Positions 1 through 11,544 of a stretch of DNA of 64,000 nucleotides are shown one piece after another; position 1 is the stretch's first letter; the number at the start of each line of letters is the position of its first letter. The notes beneath the pieces were generated by a model that saw nothing but the letters and a program-made list of their open reading frames with translations, did not search any database and was not told where the DNA came from. This DNA is from Cristatella mucedo (lineage: Eukaryota > Bryozoa > Phylactolaemata > Cristatellidae), in assembly GCA_009760855.2 (NCBI GenBank), contig WPIO01000061.1, positions 823,501 to 887,500 on the forward strand. Reading direction: 5' to 3'. A program made the translations under genes and the position numbers.

Positions 1-237
1 CCAAAAAATGCCACCTCCTTTTCAGGTCACATTGTCTCCCTAAGTAACCGATAGAGGCTGGGAGGCATAATATAACTGATTAAATGATTAAATGTTGTTT
101 CACCGCCGATAAGCCTACTTATCGTGGTCTGTTTCGGGATTGGTCTCTTAGTTCCGATTCCGTAGCCTAGCGTGCGTACGTCGCTGCTTGCTGGTTGTGG
201 CCTGCAGCGGCTTGCTGGTCACACGAGGCTTACCTAT
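1..237. other. No recognisable feature
   Basis: No coding potential or repeat family is recognised here. The stretch runs up to the LINE-A tail that begins near 238. Confidence 0.4.
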
Positions 238-468
238 GCTTGTGCTTATGCGTGCTGACACTGTGCATGCTGCCACTAACCACATTTGCATGCTGACCCT
301 GTGCATGTCACCCCTAACCATGTTATTCATTTTGTTTGTTTATCAAGCGTGATTTTACTCACCATTCAATTGCATTTCCCTTTTTATAGCAAATGTAAAG
401 CGCCTAGTGAGAGATTAATTTCTCTGAGCGCGCTTTATCATGTGCATTATTATTATTATTATTATTAC
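238..468 (+). mobile_element. LINE-A 3' tail
   Basis: This is a 5'-truncated copy of the most frequent repeat in the window. It shows the family's 3' untranslated block (GTGCTTATGCGTGCTGACAC, then CTGACCCTGTGCATGTCACC), the AAATGTAAAGCGCCTAG element, a GAGCGCGCTTTATCA element and a terminal (ATT)n run. No coding part remains. Confidence 0.85.
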
Positions 469-840
469 CTGTGGATGATTCAGTGCGTGCTAAATAGGTT
501 TATTGCATACCAGGAGCCATGAGTCTATTTGTGTTCCCTTCAGCATGCTGTCTTAATTGTGGCACTTTTTTGCGATTGCATGTTTGATATGTATTTGCTT
601 TGCATGTTTAAAATCGTGCATGTCACTAACCTTCGTTATTGGTTCTCTTGCAGCCAGCCGTAATGAGCCTGTGCAAAGATTTAATTCTCTTGAAGCGCTA
701 TTTAAGAGAGCCATCATTATTGTTTTTAATATTAATAAGAGTTGAAGCGTGACTTAAGTTTCATACTTATCTCAGACACAGTTTTCGCGATAGTAACGGG
801 CTTATGTTTGACTTGTAAAAATAGGCTACATTCATTTCAG
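469..840. other. Non-coding stretch with a weak LINE-tail remnant
   Basis: At about 645-740 a sequence resembling a decayed LINE-A tail can be seen (TTGCAGCC, ATTTAATTCTCTTGAAGCGC, then AT-rich). The remainder shows nothing recognisable apart from the pyrimidine-rich run before the acceptor at 838-840. Confidence 0.35.
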
Positions 841-867
841 GTGAGAACGACACGCATTCGCCGACTG
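841..867 (+). CDS. Candidate micro-exon of the mucin-like/LDLa gene
   Basis: A 27-bp open stretch lies between a good acceptor (TTCATTTCAG) and a good donor (GTAAGT). It begins with two bases completing a codon and ends with one, so it is phase 1-1 and encodes about nine residues (ENDTHSPT plus split glycines). It ends in a Pro-Thr-Gly like the next exon (HPTG). It is included because its phase and end match five other candidate exons downstream. On its own a 27-bp exon could easily be chance. No start codon or signal peptide was found upstream in this window. Confidence 0.35.
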
Positions 868-1590
868 GTAAGTTGATCGGGAGTAGCAGAAGAAGTGACC
901 GTGTAAATCGGGTTACGATTTTGTGTTCGATTTTGTGTACTTTCGCGAATCATGCGGCGTCATAGTGTTTATAATCGTGATTGTGATGCGTATGATCGTG
1001 ATGCTTATGGTGAGATTTCATTTTTGCGTTGCTAAAAATGTCTCCTTGCACCTGTTTAGCCAGACACACTAGGCACACAGTTTATACCATCTCACTAGGC
1101 ACACAGTTTATACCATCTCACTAATCCGTTGCGACGGCAGTCCAAGCAACTCTTTCGGTTCTATATTTTGAAATTAGCAACACTAGTTGAGATTATGCAT
1201 TCAACGTAACCTATTTAATGTCGTTAGTCACTTTCTGCACACTGCACAATTGGAAAAGACGAGGCCTGAAATGTTTCGGACATTTATAATCACTTTAGAA
1301 ATCGATGTTAAGATACTTGTGTCCCTTTTAAGTCCGTGTGCATTCTGCCGTTATTTGTCACTGCCTCTGCAAAGGCAAAGATAACACATTCAGCGCTGTA
1401 GTCCCCAGACGCGAAGCACTACCAACTACAATTGAGTGGCTCCGGGCAAGGTTACGGTTTGGCTAACTTCGAGAAAGAATGTTTTGGCTGCTAGCAAAGC
1501 CTCGTGCGAAAGCAATGCTTGCTATCACGCTTTGCCGTAGAAAGTGTTAGCTTGTTAGGATGCGGTTTATTTCGCCACAAAACTTTGTAG
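868..1590. other. Intron stretch with a 26-bp tandem duplication
   Basis: This is mostly featureless sequence between two candidate exons. At 1067-1123 a 26-bp unit (CACTAGGCACACAGTTTATA...) is present twice in perfect tandem plus five bases of a third copy. Confidence 0.5.
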
Positions 1591-1788
1591 GTCTCACCTC
1601 AGCGAGTTTGTCTCATAAGCCATCCCCAGCTACCGTCGGCACGTCATTTCCGGAATCAACAGCGATGGAAGTGATTACTAGCAGTAATAACCAAGTTGCG
1701 AACACGCTAGAAGGCTGGACCTCTTCGGTACCAAAAATATCAGTACGGAATGCTAAATATTCCTTGACTTCCAGCGTTCACCCGACTG
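1591..1788 (+). CDS. Candidate Ser/Thr-rich (mucin-like) exon 1
   Basis: A 198-bp open exon is bounded by AACTTTGTAG and GTGAGT and is phase 1-1. The 66 residues are rich in Ser, Thr and Pro and have no hydrophobic segment, as in heavily O-glycosylated extracellular stalks. Its middle (ATVGTSFPESTAMEVITSS) aligns with the exon at 6508-6666 (TTVAMTLPESEVAKGLTSS), which suggests exon duplication. The role is inferred only from composition and from the LDL-receptor A module further down the same strand. No family is recognised. Confidence 0.5.
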
Positions 1789-2164
1789 GTGAGTTAGTCT
1801 GATTTAAAACCAGTGGACGCTTCCTCGAGTTGTCTTCTCTTGATGCCCGCAAGTCCAGCTTCATCGCGTTGCTCACATCGTAAGTCGCCAAATTCCGGAT
1901 ATTTAGGTAGCAGGGCGGCGGCTTCAACTCGTCTGATGAATCACAGAGGCGATATCTTGGTACTCGGTAGAGAATGAGGGAGCAATAAAATAATAAATTG
2001 ACCGCAAGGGTTGAATTTGCAATGTATCTAGCCGTGTCTATCTGCGTAAATATCACCGTCAGTCCTCGAATAGCCAGCCACCAGCACAGCATCATTAAAA
2101 AGTTATTGTAACTCACTTACAATTAAATTAGATCAAAGTGTTATTAAGTCATCAAAGAATTTAT
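1789..2164. other. Intron stretch, nothing recognised
   Basis: No repeat family or coding pattern is seen. The minus-strand open frame here has no recognisable motif. Confidence 0.35.
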
Positions 2165-3350
2165 TTGGTTATGGACGACTTAACATCCGACGCTTTTTTG
2201 CTAGGACTTGACCTCCTTCCTGCACCGTTGTTAAAAACGTTGCGTGCGGCTTCCACGTCTGGTCAGAACTAGGCCACAAACGCAGCGCTCGTAGCGGGGC
2301 CAGTCTCAGCCGACGTGCGAGATGTAGGTACACGATTCGATTCTGAAAAGCGGGTGGTACGATGCTTACCCTGCTGGGGGAGTAGATCTGACAGGTAGGC
2401 TGGAGCCAAGGAATGAAGTGACCTCGAAGTGAGCGACAAAACGTAGAAGTCGATGCGTTGCATGACTGATAGCCAGTACAGGTCGGCGAGAAGTGGTGCG
2501 TTGTGTCAACTGCGACGTCCACGACAGACAAGCCTGGCTGCAGAGCTAAAGTCACTTTAGTTATCTAAAGTGAGCGAGGGAAGCTCATGCAGAAGTGGTG
2601 CGATTTAGCTGCGATGTTCAGCGACAGGTCAGAAGAGCTGCGGTTTTGGCAATCTTCCTCAGCAGAACAGAGGCTGAATTGGCAGGGCAGCAAATATGCT
2701 CAGCCAATGACAAGTAGTTTGTGGACAGTACGCTCAGATTAAGGGTAGAGGGTAGTCACAGGATTGAAAATAGATAAACAAAATCTTGAGGAGAGGTCTT
2801 CTAGCTTGAGAGCGATTCCTCGAAGCTTGCCCACAAGAATGAGATTGGTCTAGTTGTTGCTAGGCTTCAGGAAGTTGGCAGTCATTGATTTGCCAATATC
2901 GTCGGCGCAGGCAGCGAGCGAACTAAGTGAGTTGGATGGAGTGAAAGACTTGGAAGGGTAGAAGGATATGTAGAGCTTAGTATCATCGGCGTACAAATAA
3001 AAGCAAGGATTGTGTTAGAGGATGAAATCAGCCGCAAGTAGAGTACAGTTTTGTGATGGCCGACTGCTACACTGGGTCTACACTTTGGCATTTCTCACTT
3101 AGGTATAACTTCAATCTGTCGATCAACACTACAGCCATTCCTTTATGTGTCGAGAGGCGCTCCTACTTCTGCTGGTCTATAGTGTCAAAAAGTTTATAGA
3201 GATCTGATAGAGCTAGCAGCGAAGCCCTAACCCGATCAATGTTGTATTCGATGATCACTGTAAAACCGCAACTTAACAGTTGTTGGGGTGTGTTCAGCTC
3301 TAAATCTAGATTGGAGCTCAAATAGCAAGATCTGGTGAACGAAGCCAATG
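2165..3350 (-). pseudogene. Decayed LINE reverse transcriptase (LINE-A-like)
   Basis: Read on the minus strand this is a broken CR1/L2-like reverse transcriptase. The block corresponding to DLSAAFDTIDH appears as DLYKLFDTID near 3165-3220. The catalytic YADD codons lie at 2982-2993, followed by DTKLYISFYPSK in the same frame. The C-terminal part is in another frame near 2180-2530 (HFSPTCTGYQS, a shifted reading of HHTTSRRPVLAIS-type LINE sequence). Frameshifts and stops separate the pieces, so it is inactive. It sits in the intron after the exon at 1591-1788. Confidence 0.75.
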
Positions 3351-3607
3351 ATTTAGCTGCGGGGCCATCGCAATTTTAAGTGTCTCGGGTAAGAAAGGCA
3401 GCAGAGAGACTGAAACAAGTTGCTTGGGTTCTCGTGATCTAGATTCGGCCCTAAATTAGTGGCCTGTCAACTGCTGCTTAATCCAGAGCGGCAATGACTT
3501 CAGTGGTTACTATTGACCTAGTTACAAAACTTAGCATACCTGGCAACAGCAAGAATGAGCCGTTCATAAGAAGAACAGAAGAGACAGGATCAAGAGAGCT
3601 AGTTCCT

Positions 3608-3720
3608 TTATAATTTTAATAATAAAAACAGTAATAACACATATGTTATGGCGCCCTCAGAGAGCTCAATCTCTTTGTAGATTCTTTACATTTGCTTTAG
3701 AGGAAGCACGATCTTTTTAA
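3608..3720 (-). mobile_element. LINE-A 3' tail
   Basis: A reverse-oriented tail: AT-rich start, GGCGCCCTCAGAGAGCTCAA, then CTTTACATTTGCTTTAGAGG. It may be the 3' end of a copy separate from the reverse-transcriptase remnant to the left. Confidence 0.75.
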
Positions 3721-4215
3721 CCAGGGACTTTAACTTTAGCAACGAGTTCAAAGAAGACAGGCGTGAATGAGAAGAGAGAGAGAGGAGAAGAGTCGGTGTG
3801 GGTGAAAGCCCGGTAGGGCTGGCAGTGAGAGCTTAGCGTAGCCAATCCGCTCCATTCTCCCAGAGACAAGTGTTTAGAAACGTTCTTCTAAGCGTTGCGA
3901 TCACTTGAAAAAGTCACAGTACTAATAATAATAAAGATTCTATATTTAGTGTCACACATGAATCAATCTATGTAAGGCACTTCACAGCTGACTACAAGAG
4001 AAGCAATAAGCGAGAGTTACTCGCAAGCAAATAAGCTGGTTTTGAACGAGTTAAGAAGCCGGTCGATAGTGGGCATTAACTCTTGTCGCTGATTCATCAG
4101 TCTTAGGCTGTTTCACTATAAGATATTGACCTACTCCGAGCTTATGAGAGAAACTCAGTCATTTACAAAAATCACCCAATCATAGGCGATGGACAGTGGG
4201 CTCTTGCTTTTAGGG
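3721..4215. other. Intron stretch, nothing recognised
   Basis: Purine-rich sequence around 3770-3800 (GAGAAGAGAGAGAGAGG) and a short ATA-rich run near 3925. No gene or repeat family is recognised. Confidence 0.35.
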
Positions 4216-4308
4216 GCCTGTAGAAGCCTGTAGAAGCCCGTAGAAGCCTGTAGAAGCCTGTAGAAGCCTGTAGAAGCCTGTAGAAGCCTGTAGAAGCCTG
4301 TAGAAGCG
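4216..4308. repeat. 10-bp minisatellite (CCTGTAGAAG)n
   Basis: About nine tandem copies of the 10-bp unit CCTGTAGAAG with one substitution (CCCG) in the third. Three units make 30 bp, so all frames repeat every ten codons. Confidence 0.95.
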
Positions 4309-5552
4309 TCTGCTTATGGTTTTCTTGCTTTATCTTTATGGCAGCTGTAAACCAAAGAATGTCTGAGCGGGAACGGACCGATCGCCTAGTCAAGAAGTGC
4401 AAACTCATGTGGGGAAGTAGCTTGCGTCCTGTTGTCACGTTGCATCAAGTTCGTATACGATCCGATTCGTAGAAAGGATTTCTGTTGTAGAAGGAAAGCG
4501 AAGGAGAAAATACCGCTCGCCATTGCGGCCTTTCCTATGCGAAGCGGATGAAGATTGAAGAAGGTAGAAAGACTCAGTTCTTGCAAGCATTTCGTGGAGC
4601 GCAAATGTCGGAGAACGAAGGATTGCATGTCGGAGAGCGAATGGGCTACAGAAATGAATACTGAAATCGTCCATAAAGAGATGAGGGCAGCGCGTTGAGC
4701 AAAACATGGGAGAAAGTCAGAAAAATTACGATCAAATTGGGATTTCGCTACTTGGCAGCGATAAATTACCTCTGCCGTCGGCCATCTCACCACTAGCTGA
4801 ATTTTGAACTAGTGAACTAATTCAAAAAGTAGTTTTCTGTAGCCCAAAAAGACTTGTCATCGATAGAGCGCGACGGCGGCTACTACACCGCCGCTTTTTC
4901 ACGATCCCAGAGTACAAAAAGCGGAGAAACATTTTTGCGTAGTATCGGCTGAGCTGTTCAATTCATCCGTGTGTCAGTAAGAGTGACAGCGAAAATGTCA
5001 AGAACGTCCTCGAGTAGTGGGCTGCTAACAACTAGTTCATTGCATAAGGAGAAGGCGCACTCTAGAGGCACTCCATTTTGAAAGCGGTCCCATCGGTTTA
5101 TGTCGGCGAAATCAATGCAAGGTCGGCGTGAGAGAAGTTAGCAGCAGCTCTAATCGGAGAACTTGGGAAATGGTTAGTAAAGATGGCCTCAGTTGTAACG
5201 TAAGAGCATTTGTTGCGGTTAGTAACACCGGTACACATTCTAGTTTTTGCACCAGCAATTCATCTGGAATTTTCTACTGGGATACTTAACTCGCCAACCA
5301 TTGTGGAGGCATGCAGTGAAAATCAGTATTACTACTTGAACGAGTGTGAAACGACAAGCCCGCACGGTCACGCCGGATAGTCTGAGCTCCAGAAACCAGA
5401 CATGCAACGAGAGAGGTCTGTGCAAAGAAGACACGAGGTTAAGCGGTAAGGAAATATTTGCCAATTACGCGTACATTCTGCTACATAAGGAACAAAAGAA
5501 TTTAGAATTCATACCAAATTGTACGTAGCTACAATATTAACAATGAGAAAAT
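4309..5552. other. Intron stretch, nothing recognised
   Basis: There are minus-strand open frames (for example about 4386-4793), but they show no domain, no consistent codon pattern and no splice context. No repeat family is recognised. Confidence 0.35.
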
Positions 5553-5601
5553 ATATTTTAAGGCCTCGGAGAACTTAACACCTTTCTAGGCACTTTACAT
5601 G
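5553..5601 (-). mobile_element. Short LINE-A tail fragment
   Basis: CTCGGAGAACTTAACACC followed by TTTCTAGGCACTTTACATG matches the reverse complement of the LINE-A tail. Confidence 0.6.
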
Positions 5602-6046
5602 TCCGTAGAGTGATGAATAGTTCCGTTAATCCGGTAAACTTTTTGAGATATCATGCAACCACTTTATTTACCGAGGTATTAACTTGAGGCATAGTTTCTT
5701 TCATGAGACAGCCTGTGTTTTTTCTCAATGCTTTGCGAACGCACTCTAGCCAGCCTATATGGATTAAAGTGAAGTGACGAATGCTTCGCCATTGATGTTA
5801 TCAGCGGCACTTGTCTGTCTCCGTGAAGATATTGACATCATCAAGTAGACCTGTACAGTTGTCCCGCATTAGCTTGCAGTTTTAGAGACACCATTATCAC
5901 CACATGTTCCTGCTGCAGTGGCTTTAAGGAACGCGTCATGAGATGATGCGATATATAACTTTCTGACTGTCTCCTTGATCCCAAAATGTTTAGCTTCACG
6001 ACAGAAATAATTTGATGCTGCGTTTATTTCCCGAATATTAGTCTCT

Positions 6047-6102
<56 letters not shown>

Positions 6103-6507
6103 TCCTCCCAGCTAATCCTTTTGCTTACTGTTAATTTTTTTTGTATAAATCGGGGAATGAGTCAATGTACATTTCATTTCATCGAGGATTAGCCTCGGGA
6201 GAGGGAATTTGAGGCAGTTGCATTTACTATGACAACTCTCTTTTTCCTGTTACTGAACTTACGGATATCACTGTTTGTACCAATATCTCGCCTTTTGGAC
6301 CTAGAGTTAGTCCTGAACTCTCGTACGCTCTCGGCTGTGTCGCCCAGTTAGGGCAAACTCGCTGATTGTCACTTTTGCCAATGGTAAGCTGTATCTGGTA
6401 AACTCGTTTTCGTAATGTACCTGATCTTTTTTAGGCGGCCGATGACAATTTGTTGCACATAGTTGAACATTTTAATCAATGCGGGCCTTATTAATATTTT
6501 GCTGCAG
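5602..6507. other. Intron stretch with a CT microsatellite
   Basis: A (CT)n run at about 6055-6103 with one interruption is the only recognised element. The pyrimidine-poor but acceptable acceptor GCTGCAG ends the stretch at 6507. Confidence 0.5.
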
Positions 6508-6666
6508 GCTCAACCTCCACGGCCGCGATGTTTGCCGCGACATCTGCTACTACAGTCGCCATGACACTTCCGGAATCGGAGGTAGCAAAAGGTTTGACCT
6601 CTTCAACACGAACAAAATCGTCCTTGGATACTGAAAATTCCTCTGCTTTTGATTCTCAAATAACTG
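6508..6666 (+). CDS. Candidate Ser/Thr-rich (mucin-like) exon 2
   Basis: A 159-bp open exon between TTTGCTGCAG and GTGAGC, phase 1-1. It encodes 53 residues dominated by Ser, Thr and Ala (STSTAAMFAATSATTV at the start), ending QITG. It shares the pattern TV-x3-PES-x5-TSS with the exon at 1591-1788. The composition suits an O-glycosylated spacer in an extracellular protein. It could be chance, but three such exons with the same phase on the same strand make that less likely. Confidence 0.5.
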
Positions 6667-8039
6667 GTGAGCTGGATAAAGCTACTCTTTGTCATACAGT
6701 TACGAAACCTATTCTTGCACCATGCGGTGCACTGATGGCTTTGTGGAGTTGCAGACGGAGACACATGGTGGTACATTATAATGCAGACTTAAGCGGTCAA
6801 TGTTACCGGTTATAATAGCGTTTCAGTTGTTTATTTCGATAACTTAACCATTGCTAATTGGAAATAAGGGCGTTCCAGTGTCTTCGAATATTGATTTCGA
6901 TGGCCAGGACGGCCAAGAAATGTGCCTCGTAATCAGCCATCTGCCGCACGTCCAAGCCTATACTCGGACAACTCAGATTGATTAGAACACCAAATCGTGT
7001 CCTTTGTCCGGAGCGTCAATAGTTTGTCCTCAAAAATTTTAGCATGTGATAAATTTTAAAAAGCTGATGTCACTAGCTTTGGTGCACCGCGTACATGCAC
7101 GTGCACTCAACGAAAAATATATATATATAAACATGCATATTCGCTACGGCACGTCTCTTTATGATTAATCCAACTCGGTTAAAACCCGGCAATGAGTTTA
7201 CTACTGCACGTACGGCATATAGACTGAGGGCTGAAATCTGTTGCTATTCTAATCATCAACTCGAACTTTCTAGAATACCCTTTTCATCCTCGCTTACCGC
7301 CCGTCAACTCGTCTCAGCAAAAAAATTAACCGGCAGGCTCTCCACCGCCACGGACCTACGCACATTGCGGCGCGCACATGTAGCAACGTGATGTATTATC
7401 GTTTCCCTGTTGTCGTTCAAATGCATTTCTGGATGCCGATGCCTCTTCTAGGGCGCTGCGTGAATGTGGTATCGTCGGGTGGGGAGTAGCTCAGAAGGAA
7501 GGAAAGGAGGAATTGATTGCAACTGGATGCAGCTCCACCGTTTCCCATTTTGTTTCAAGCCGTTTAGCGGACGCTCACACACAAGCAATCCGCTCGAGTT
7601 TTTTAACTTTCAAGCCATTCAGCCCGTTAAAAACTCAGAGGACGCTACTAAAATATGCCTGCGACAGCACATTTTACCGGCAATAAACTACGTGTAATAC
7701 GTGGTATGATTCTTGACAACGCCGTCCATCTTTTATTTTTACCGCGACCTAGCTGAAATCGATTGACCAACCACCCATAACCGACGCAACCCCTCAAGGC
7801 TTCTCTTTATTTCATACTCCGAGATCAATCTAAACTGGTCAGTGAGCTGCCATTATGGCGTGTTTTGTCTCTCAACTTCAAGCGTTTGATTCTCGTAAGC
7901 AGTCTTTCGAATCTCTCGTTTTTGACTCCCTACGTTAGCAAGCTGCCAATGTCGACATTAATCTACCGTCCCTCACACACACACACTGTCTTCCGTTTCT
8001 TCAGATTTTCCATAGATTTATTTTTGAGCATCAATTCTC
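6667..8039. other. Intron stretch, nothing recognised
   Basis: A short (AT)n run is at about 7118-7130. The open frames around 7161-7697 have no recognisable domain. Confidence 0.35.
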
Positions 8040-8830
8040 ACTCCTTCCTCGTTGAATTTTAGGACGTGTGCAGTCCCCTCGAAACAGTCTCATTACTTGT
8101 ATTCCTACGAAGGAGACAGACAGTCTGTGCTTGTGCTTCGATCTTTCCTTGACTTCAAAGAATTTAAACTGTCCCTGCTCCCTCGCAGCATCTATTGCTG
8201 AAATTCACACTTGGAAGGCAGCAACCTGCCTCAAATACATAGTCTATAAAACCGAGATATTACTTTGGGCAAACCAAATTGCTATTCAAAGCTAAGTCAG
8301 CCTAACCGTCAAAGGGGCATGGCTAGCATATGGCTGATAGCCTCAGCACGGATTTTTGGTTTTGTTTTTATTTACCCTCTTTCAAAATTACTTTGCGCTA
8401 GATGAACACGGCGGCTCCACGGTCAATTCTGCCTAATTTCACCTGCATAACATTGCAAAAGTCAGAGCCTGATTTGATGAAAAAAAAGCACCGCGGCCAG
8501 CCTGGTCCATCGGTGTAACCAGGCGCCAACAGATGGTGCCAAACATAGCAACTACACATTTTCCTGTCGCAAATGTAACACCTGCCAATTGGCTTCTCCT
8601 AATCTGCACCGGCTTCCAATAAAGAAGGGCATCTACTGCAAGATTTTGAAACTTGTTTTCAGTTCCCTCCATTCTCGTGATCTGGCTTACCGGTCTGATA
8701 TATTTTACAACTCCCGTCGCTCGTCTGACAATGATCGACTGTTTGTGCCGTTAATGAATTTGACTTTCAAACCCCTTGAAGACCATGCCTTCAGCTCCCG
8801 AAGCCCGGAAATCTCTAGCAATTGATTTCG
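8040..8830 (+). pseudogene. LINE reverse transcriptase C-terminal remnant
   Basis: At about 8185-8280 the frame reads SLAASIAEIHTWKAA, matching the stretch after the YADD box (SLAACIDDIRTWMAA in better copies). At 8589-8825 comes NLHRLPIKKGIYCKIL and then KPLEDHAFSSRSPEI, the usual LHWLPVKQRIDFKVL and FGDRAFSSYAPKAWN blocks. Between them at about 8300-8520 the sequence is not recognisable. The copy is 5'-truncated and frameshifted. Confidence 0.75.
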
Positions 8831-9247
8831 CGTCATAATCTCCTCATTAAACGACATTGTATGCATTGCAAATTACCTACATAAATTAATTACATTGTAT
8901 GTTTTTGCTTGTGCGTAACGGTGGTAAGTCGGCAAAACACCTGTGCGTTTTGCTGCGTCTGCTTGTATGCACGGGCCACTATTGCATTAAAAACCACCCA
9001 AGTCTCAGAGAATTTATATTCTCCGTGCAAACGAATAGTCACTCGTTTGCCTTTGTACACGGATATTATGCATTGCATAACTAAACAATGGAAATGCTTC
9101 CTTACCAGCAATGCATATAAAAAGTGCCTAGACAGAGTTTGCTTCCTCTTGGGGCACTAATTCAATTTTTTAATGTAATTTAAAAAAATTGTGAATTTTT
9201 TTATTTATGTATCCGCCCAAACTCTGCTTGAATTATATTTATCTTAG
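8831..9247. other. Intron stretch, nothing recognised
   Basis: AT-rich sequence leading to the acceptor TTTATCTTAG at 9247. No repeat family is recognised. Confidence 0.35.
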
Positions 9248-9415
9248 GATGGAATACCACTACCCCACTCACATTGGTAACTGAAACAGCTGCTGGTGGC
9301 ACATCGCTGCACGTAACAACGATTTTTACTTCTGCGACAACTGTTGATGCACATTCAACTGAACTAACTCAAACAAAGACTTTTATTGATCCTGCCAACA
9401 TGATGAAATCGATCA
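9248..9415 (+). CDS. Candidate Thr-rich (mucin-like) exon 3
   Basis: A 168-bp open exon between ATTTATCTTAG and GTAAGA, phase 1-1, 56 residues. Roughly every third or fourth residue is threonine (WNTTTPLTLVTET, then TTIFTSATTV), with a possible N-glycosylation sequon NTT at the start. It is the most threonine-rich of the candidate exons. Its first two bases join the last G of the exon at 6508-6666 in frame as glycine, and its last A joins the CG of the LDLa exon at 14332 as threonine. Function is inferred from composition alone. Confidence 0.5.
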
Positions 9416-9787
9416 GTAAGATTTAGAAACGCAAAATGCATGTTAATTAGGTTAGTATATGTCTGGTTTTTAAAACGTTTTCCAAATCCATGATCGAGGT
9501 ATCTGGATCGAGGTATACTCTGGAAAGCTGCTTAAGTAGCTTAAAATCAAGTCTTTCTTTTAATATTAGTGAATGCAAAAATAGTCCAATAACTTGCAAT
9601 AGGTATATTTATCCTTGGATATAAATGCATGTGTAGGTTTTAGTAGCAGATTCGTGAAATGAAATAGTAAAAATAGTATTTAGTTTTGAAATTAGTCAAA
9701 TTAAGTTCAATAACTCATATTTCTTTCACCAGCATAATTATTGTTTAAAGTGCACTTATGCTACAGCCTTACTTCTTGAGCGCCTCT
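9416..9787. other. Intron stretch, nothing recognised
   Basis: AT-rich non-coding sequence without a recognised repeat. Confidence 0.35.
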
Positions 9788-10135
9788 CAACCCATCTAGT
9801 TATCACTGGCACGTTGCTCAACTGGGTTAGGTCTTACATCATTGATAGACGCTGCTGTAAATGTCAATGTTGGTCATCCACGTAAATTGCCCCTAAATTG
9901 TGGCTCACCTCGGGTTTCGGTTTCGACATCTCCTTCTTTTCGCTATCTATACTATCTCTTAGACAGATTCATTGCCTACTACTATCTAGGTTTCTATTTC
10001 AACGTGATGAAGCTCTTCTCTACTCGTTGACATTTTCTCAGCGGTCTTTTGCATGCAACTCTCTTGCCTCCCCTCTAGCGGGCCTGCATCGAGGACATCC
10101 ACACGTGAATGGCCGCAAAATTCCACAACTTTAAG
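9788..10135 (+). pseudogene. Small LINE reverse-transcriptase fragment
   Basis: LNWVRSYIIDR at about 9818-9852 matches the conserved L.WLRSYLTDR block that follows the DLSAAFDTVDH motif in CR1/L2-type reverse transcriptases. What follows is frameshifted and poorly recognisable. Confidence 0.5.
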
Positions 10136-10319
10136 GCGACACGACAAGCCTAATACCCGTGAGCAAATCTAATACTTCGCGCTCAAGACCTCACGCTCAA
10201 GACTGGTTCATATAGCATTGTTCTACTGCGACGTCTGTCCGTAATTTGACCGTGCTAGTCAAGACTGCCTTGCTGTCATTAGATGAATATACTCCTCCCG
10301 GCCTACATTTAGCTAAGGA

Positions 10320-10556
10320 ATGTTACCTCATATGCTTGTGCGTGCTGAAACTGTGCATGCTGCCACCAACCACATTTGCATGCAGACCCTGTGCATGTCA
10401 CCCCTAACCATGTTATTCGTGTTGTTTATCAAGCATGATATTACTTACCATTCCATCGCGTTTCCCTTTGCAGCAAATGTAAAGCGCCTAGAGAGAGAGA
10501 GAGATTAAGATCTCTGAGGGCGCTTTATCAAGTGCATTATTATTATTATTATTACC
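10320..10556 (+). mobile_element. LINE-A 3' tail
   Basis: A well-preserved tail with GTGCATGCTGCCACCAACC, AAATGTAAAGCGCCTAG, an AG run expanded to five or more units, GAGGGCGCTTTATCAAGTGC and (ATT)n. Confidence 0.9.
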
Positions 10557-10869
10557 TACATGAAGCTCTGTAATTCCCTTTATTACAGACTCTTGGCATG
10601 TGCCATTAGTCATACGCAGCGGATGCAAACCTCAGCAGCTCGTCTGTTGTGTCGGCAAGGCCCTGGGCGTGACGTCCCGCCGCTTCTGTCTGAGCCTCAC
10701 TGAGCCTCACTGAAGCGTCGAATCAACTTCTCGATCCTCTATCTAGCTCGTCGGTCATTTACACTAGCTAGCCTGCCGACTATCCGACCTGCTTGCGCTT
10801 CCCGTGCGTTTCTCTCACGACCCGTTCCTCTGTTTCCTGTCGTCTCGCCGTTACACGGGCTAAGGTGAT
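10557..10869. other. Intron stretch, nothing recognised
   Basis: A ten-base duplication (GAGCCTCACT) occurs near 10693-10712. Nothing else is recognised. Confidence 0.35.
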
Positions 10870-11040
10870 CGACTCTGCAGTTCACATGAATTGAATGTCT
10901 GGAGCTCGCTTCCGGCCTCTGTCACCACCTGCAAGGGTCTTGCCTCATCTACGTCTAAGCTAAAGAAGCCTCAGTTTTTCCTGCACCCAACTTATCCTTT
11001 TTTTGTTCGTATGTGCTTGCCGTGCTAACCGAACTTCCAG
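10870..11040 (+). pseudogene. LINE C-terminal fragment
   Basis: LNVWSSLPASVTTCKGLASS then SKLKKPQFF fits the W-N-S-L-P...F...LK...F end of CR1/L2-like ORF2 proteins. It belongs to a copy different from the one that begins at about 11080. Confidence 0.55.
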
Positions 11041-11544
11041 GCAGCTTTAAAACATGATAATTACGGCGTGTATAAGGGCCTTTTCATGAATGCAGACTTA
11101 GGCGAGTTTTGCTTGATCTTTCGGCAGCATTTGATAGTGTTGATCACCAAGTTCTACATGAGCGCTTCTCATCTCGCCTGGGCATCAGTGGCACTGCACT
11201 GCAACGGTTCAGGTCCAATCTCAATGGAAGACTCCAGAGCGTTGATGTCAACGGGCAATAATCATCCGAGGAGCCTTTAAAGTAGGGTTATCCCTGGAGC
11301 TCTGTGCTTATTCAACTTGTTATGTCAATTTATAATCGTTCTCTTGCCGATGTAGTCTCCATGCACAAGCTAGGATTTCGCTTCTACGCAGAAGACACAC
11401 AGCTGTACCTCTGCTTTGATCCTTCCTGCCTTTAAACATGTCAAAGACTCTCAACTCCCTTGCTGCATGTATTACTGACATTCGTCATTGGATGGCAGCA
11501 AGCTTTCTCTATTTAATTAATGACAAATACAATTTACTTGTTAT

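Noticed and set aside
645-740. Exon-like stretch after TTCTCTTGCAG
   Set aside because: It aligns with a decayed LINE-A tail, and TTTGCAG is part of that tail. LINE tails give false acceptors throughout the window.
4386-4793. 135-codon minus-strand ORF
   Set aside because: No domain, no splice support and overlapping ORFs in another frame; probably chance.
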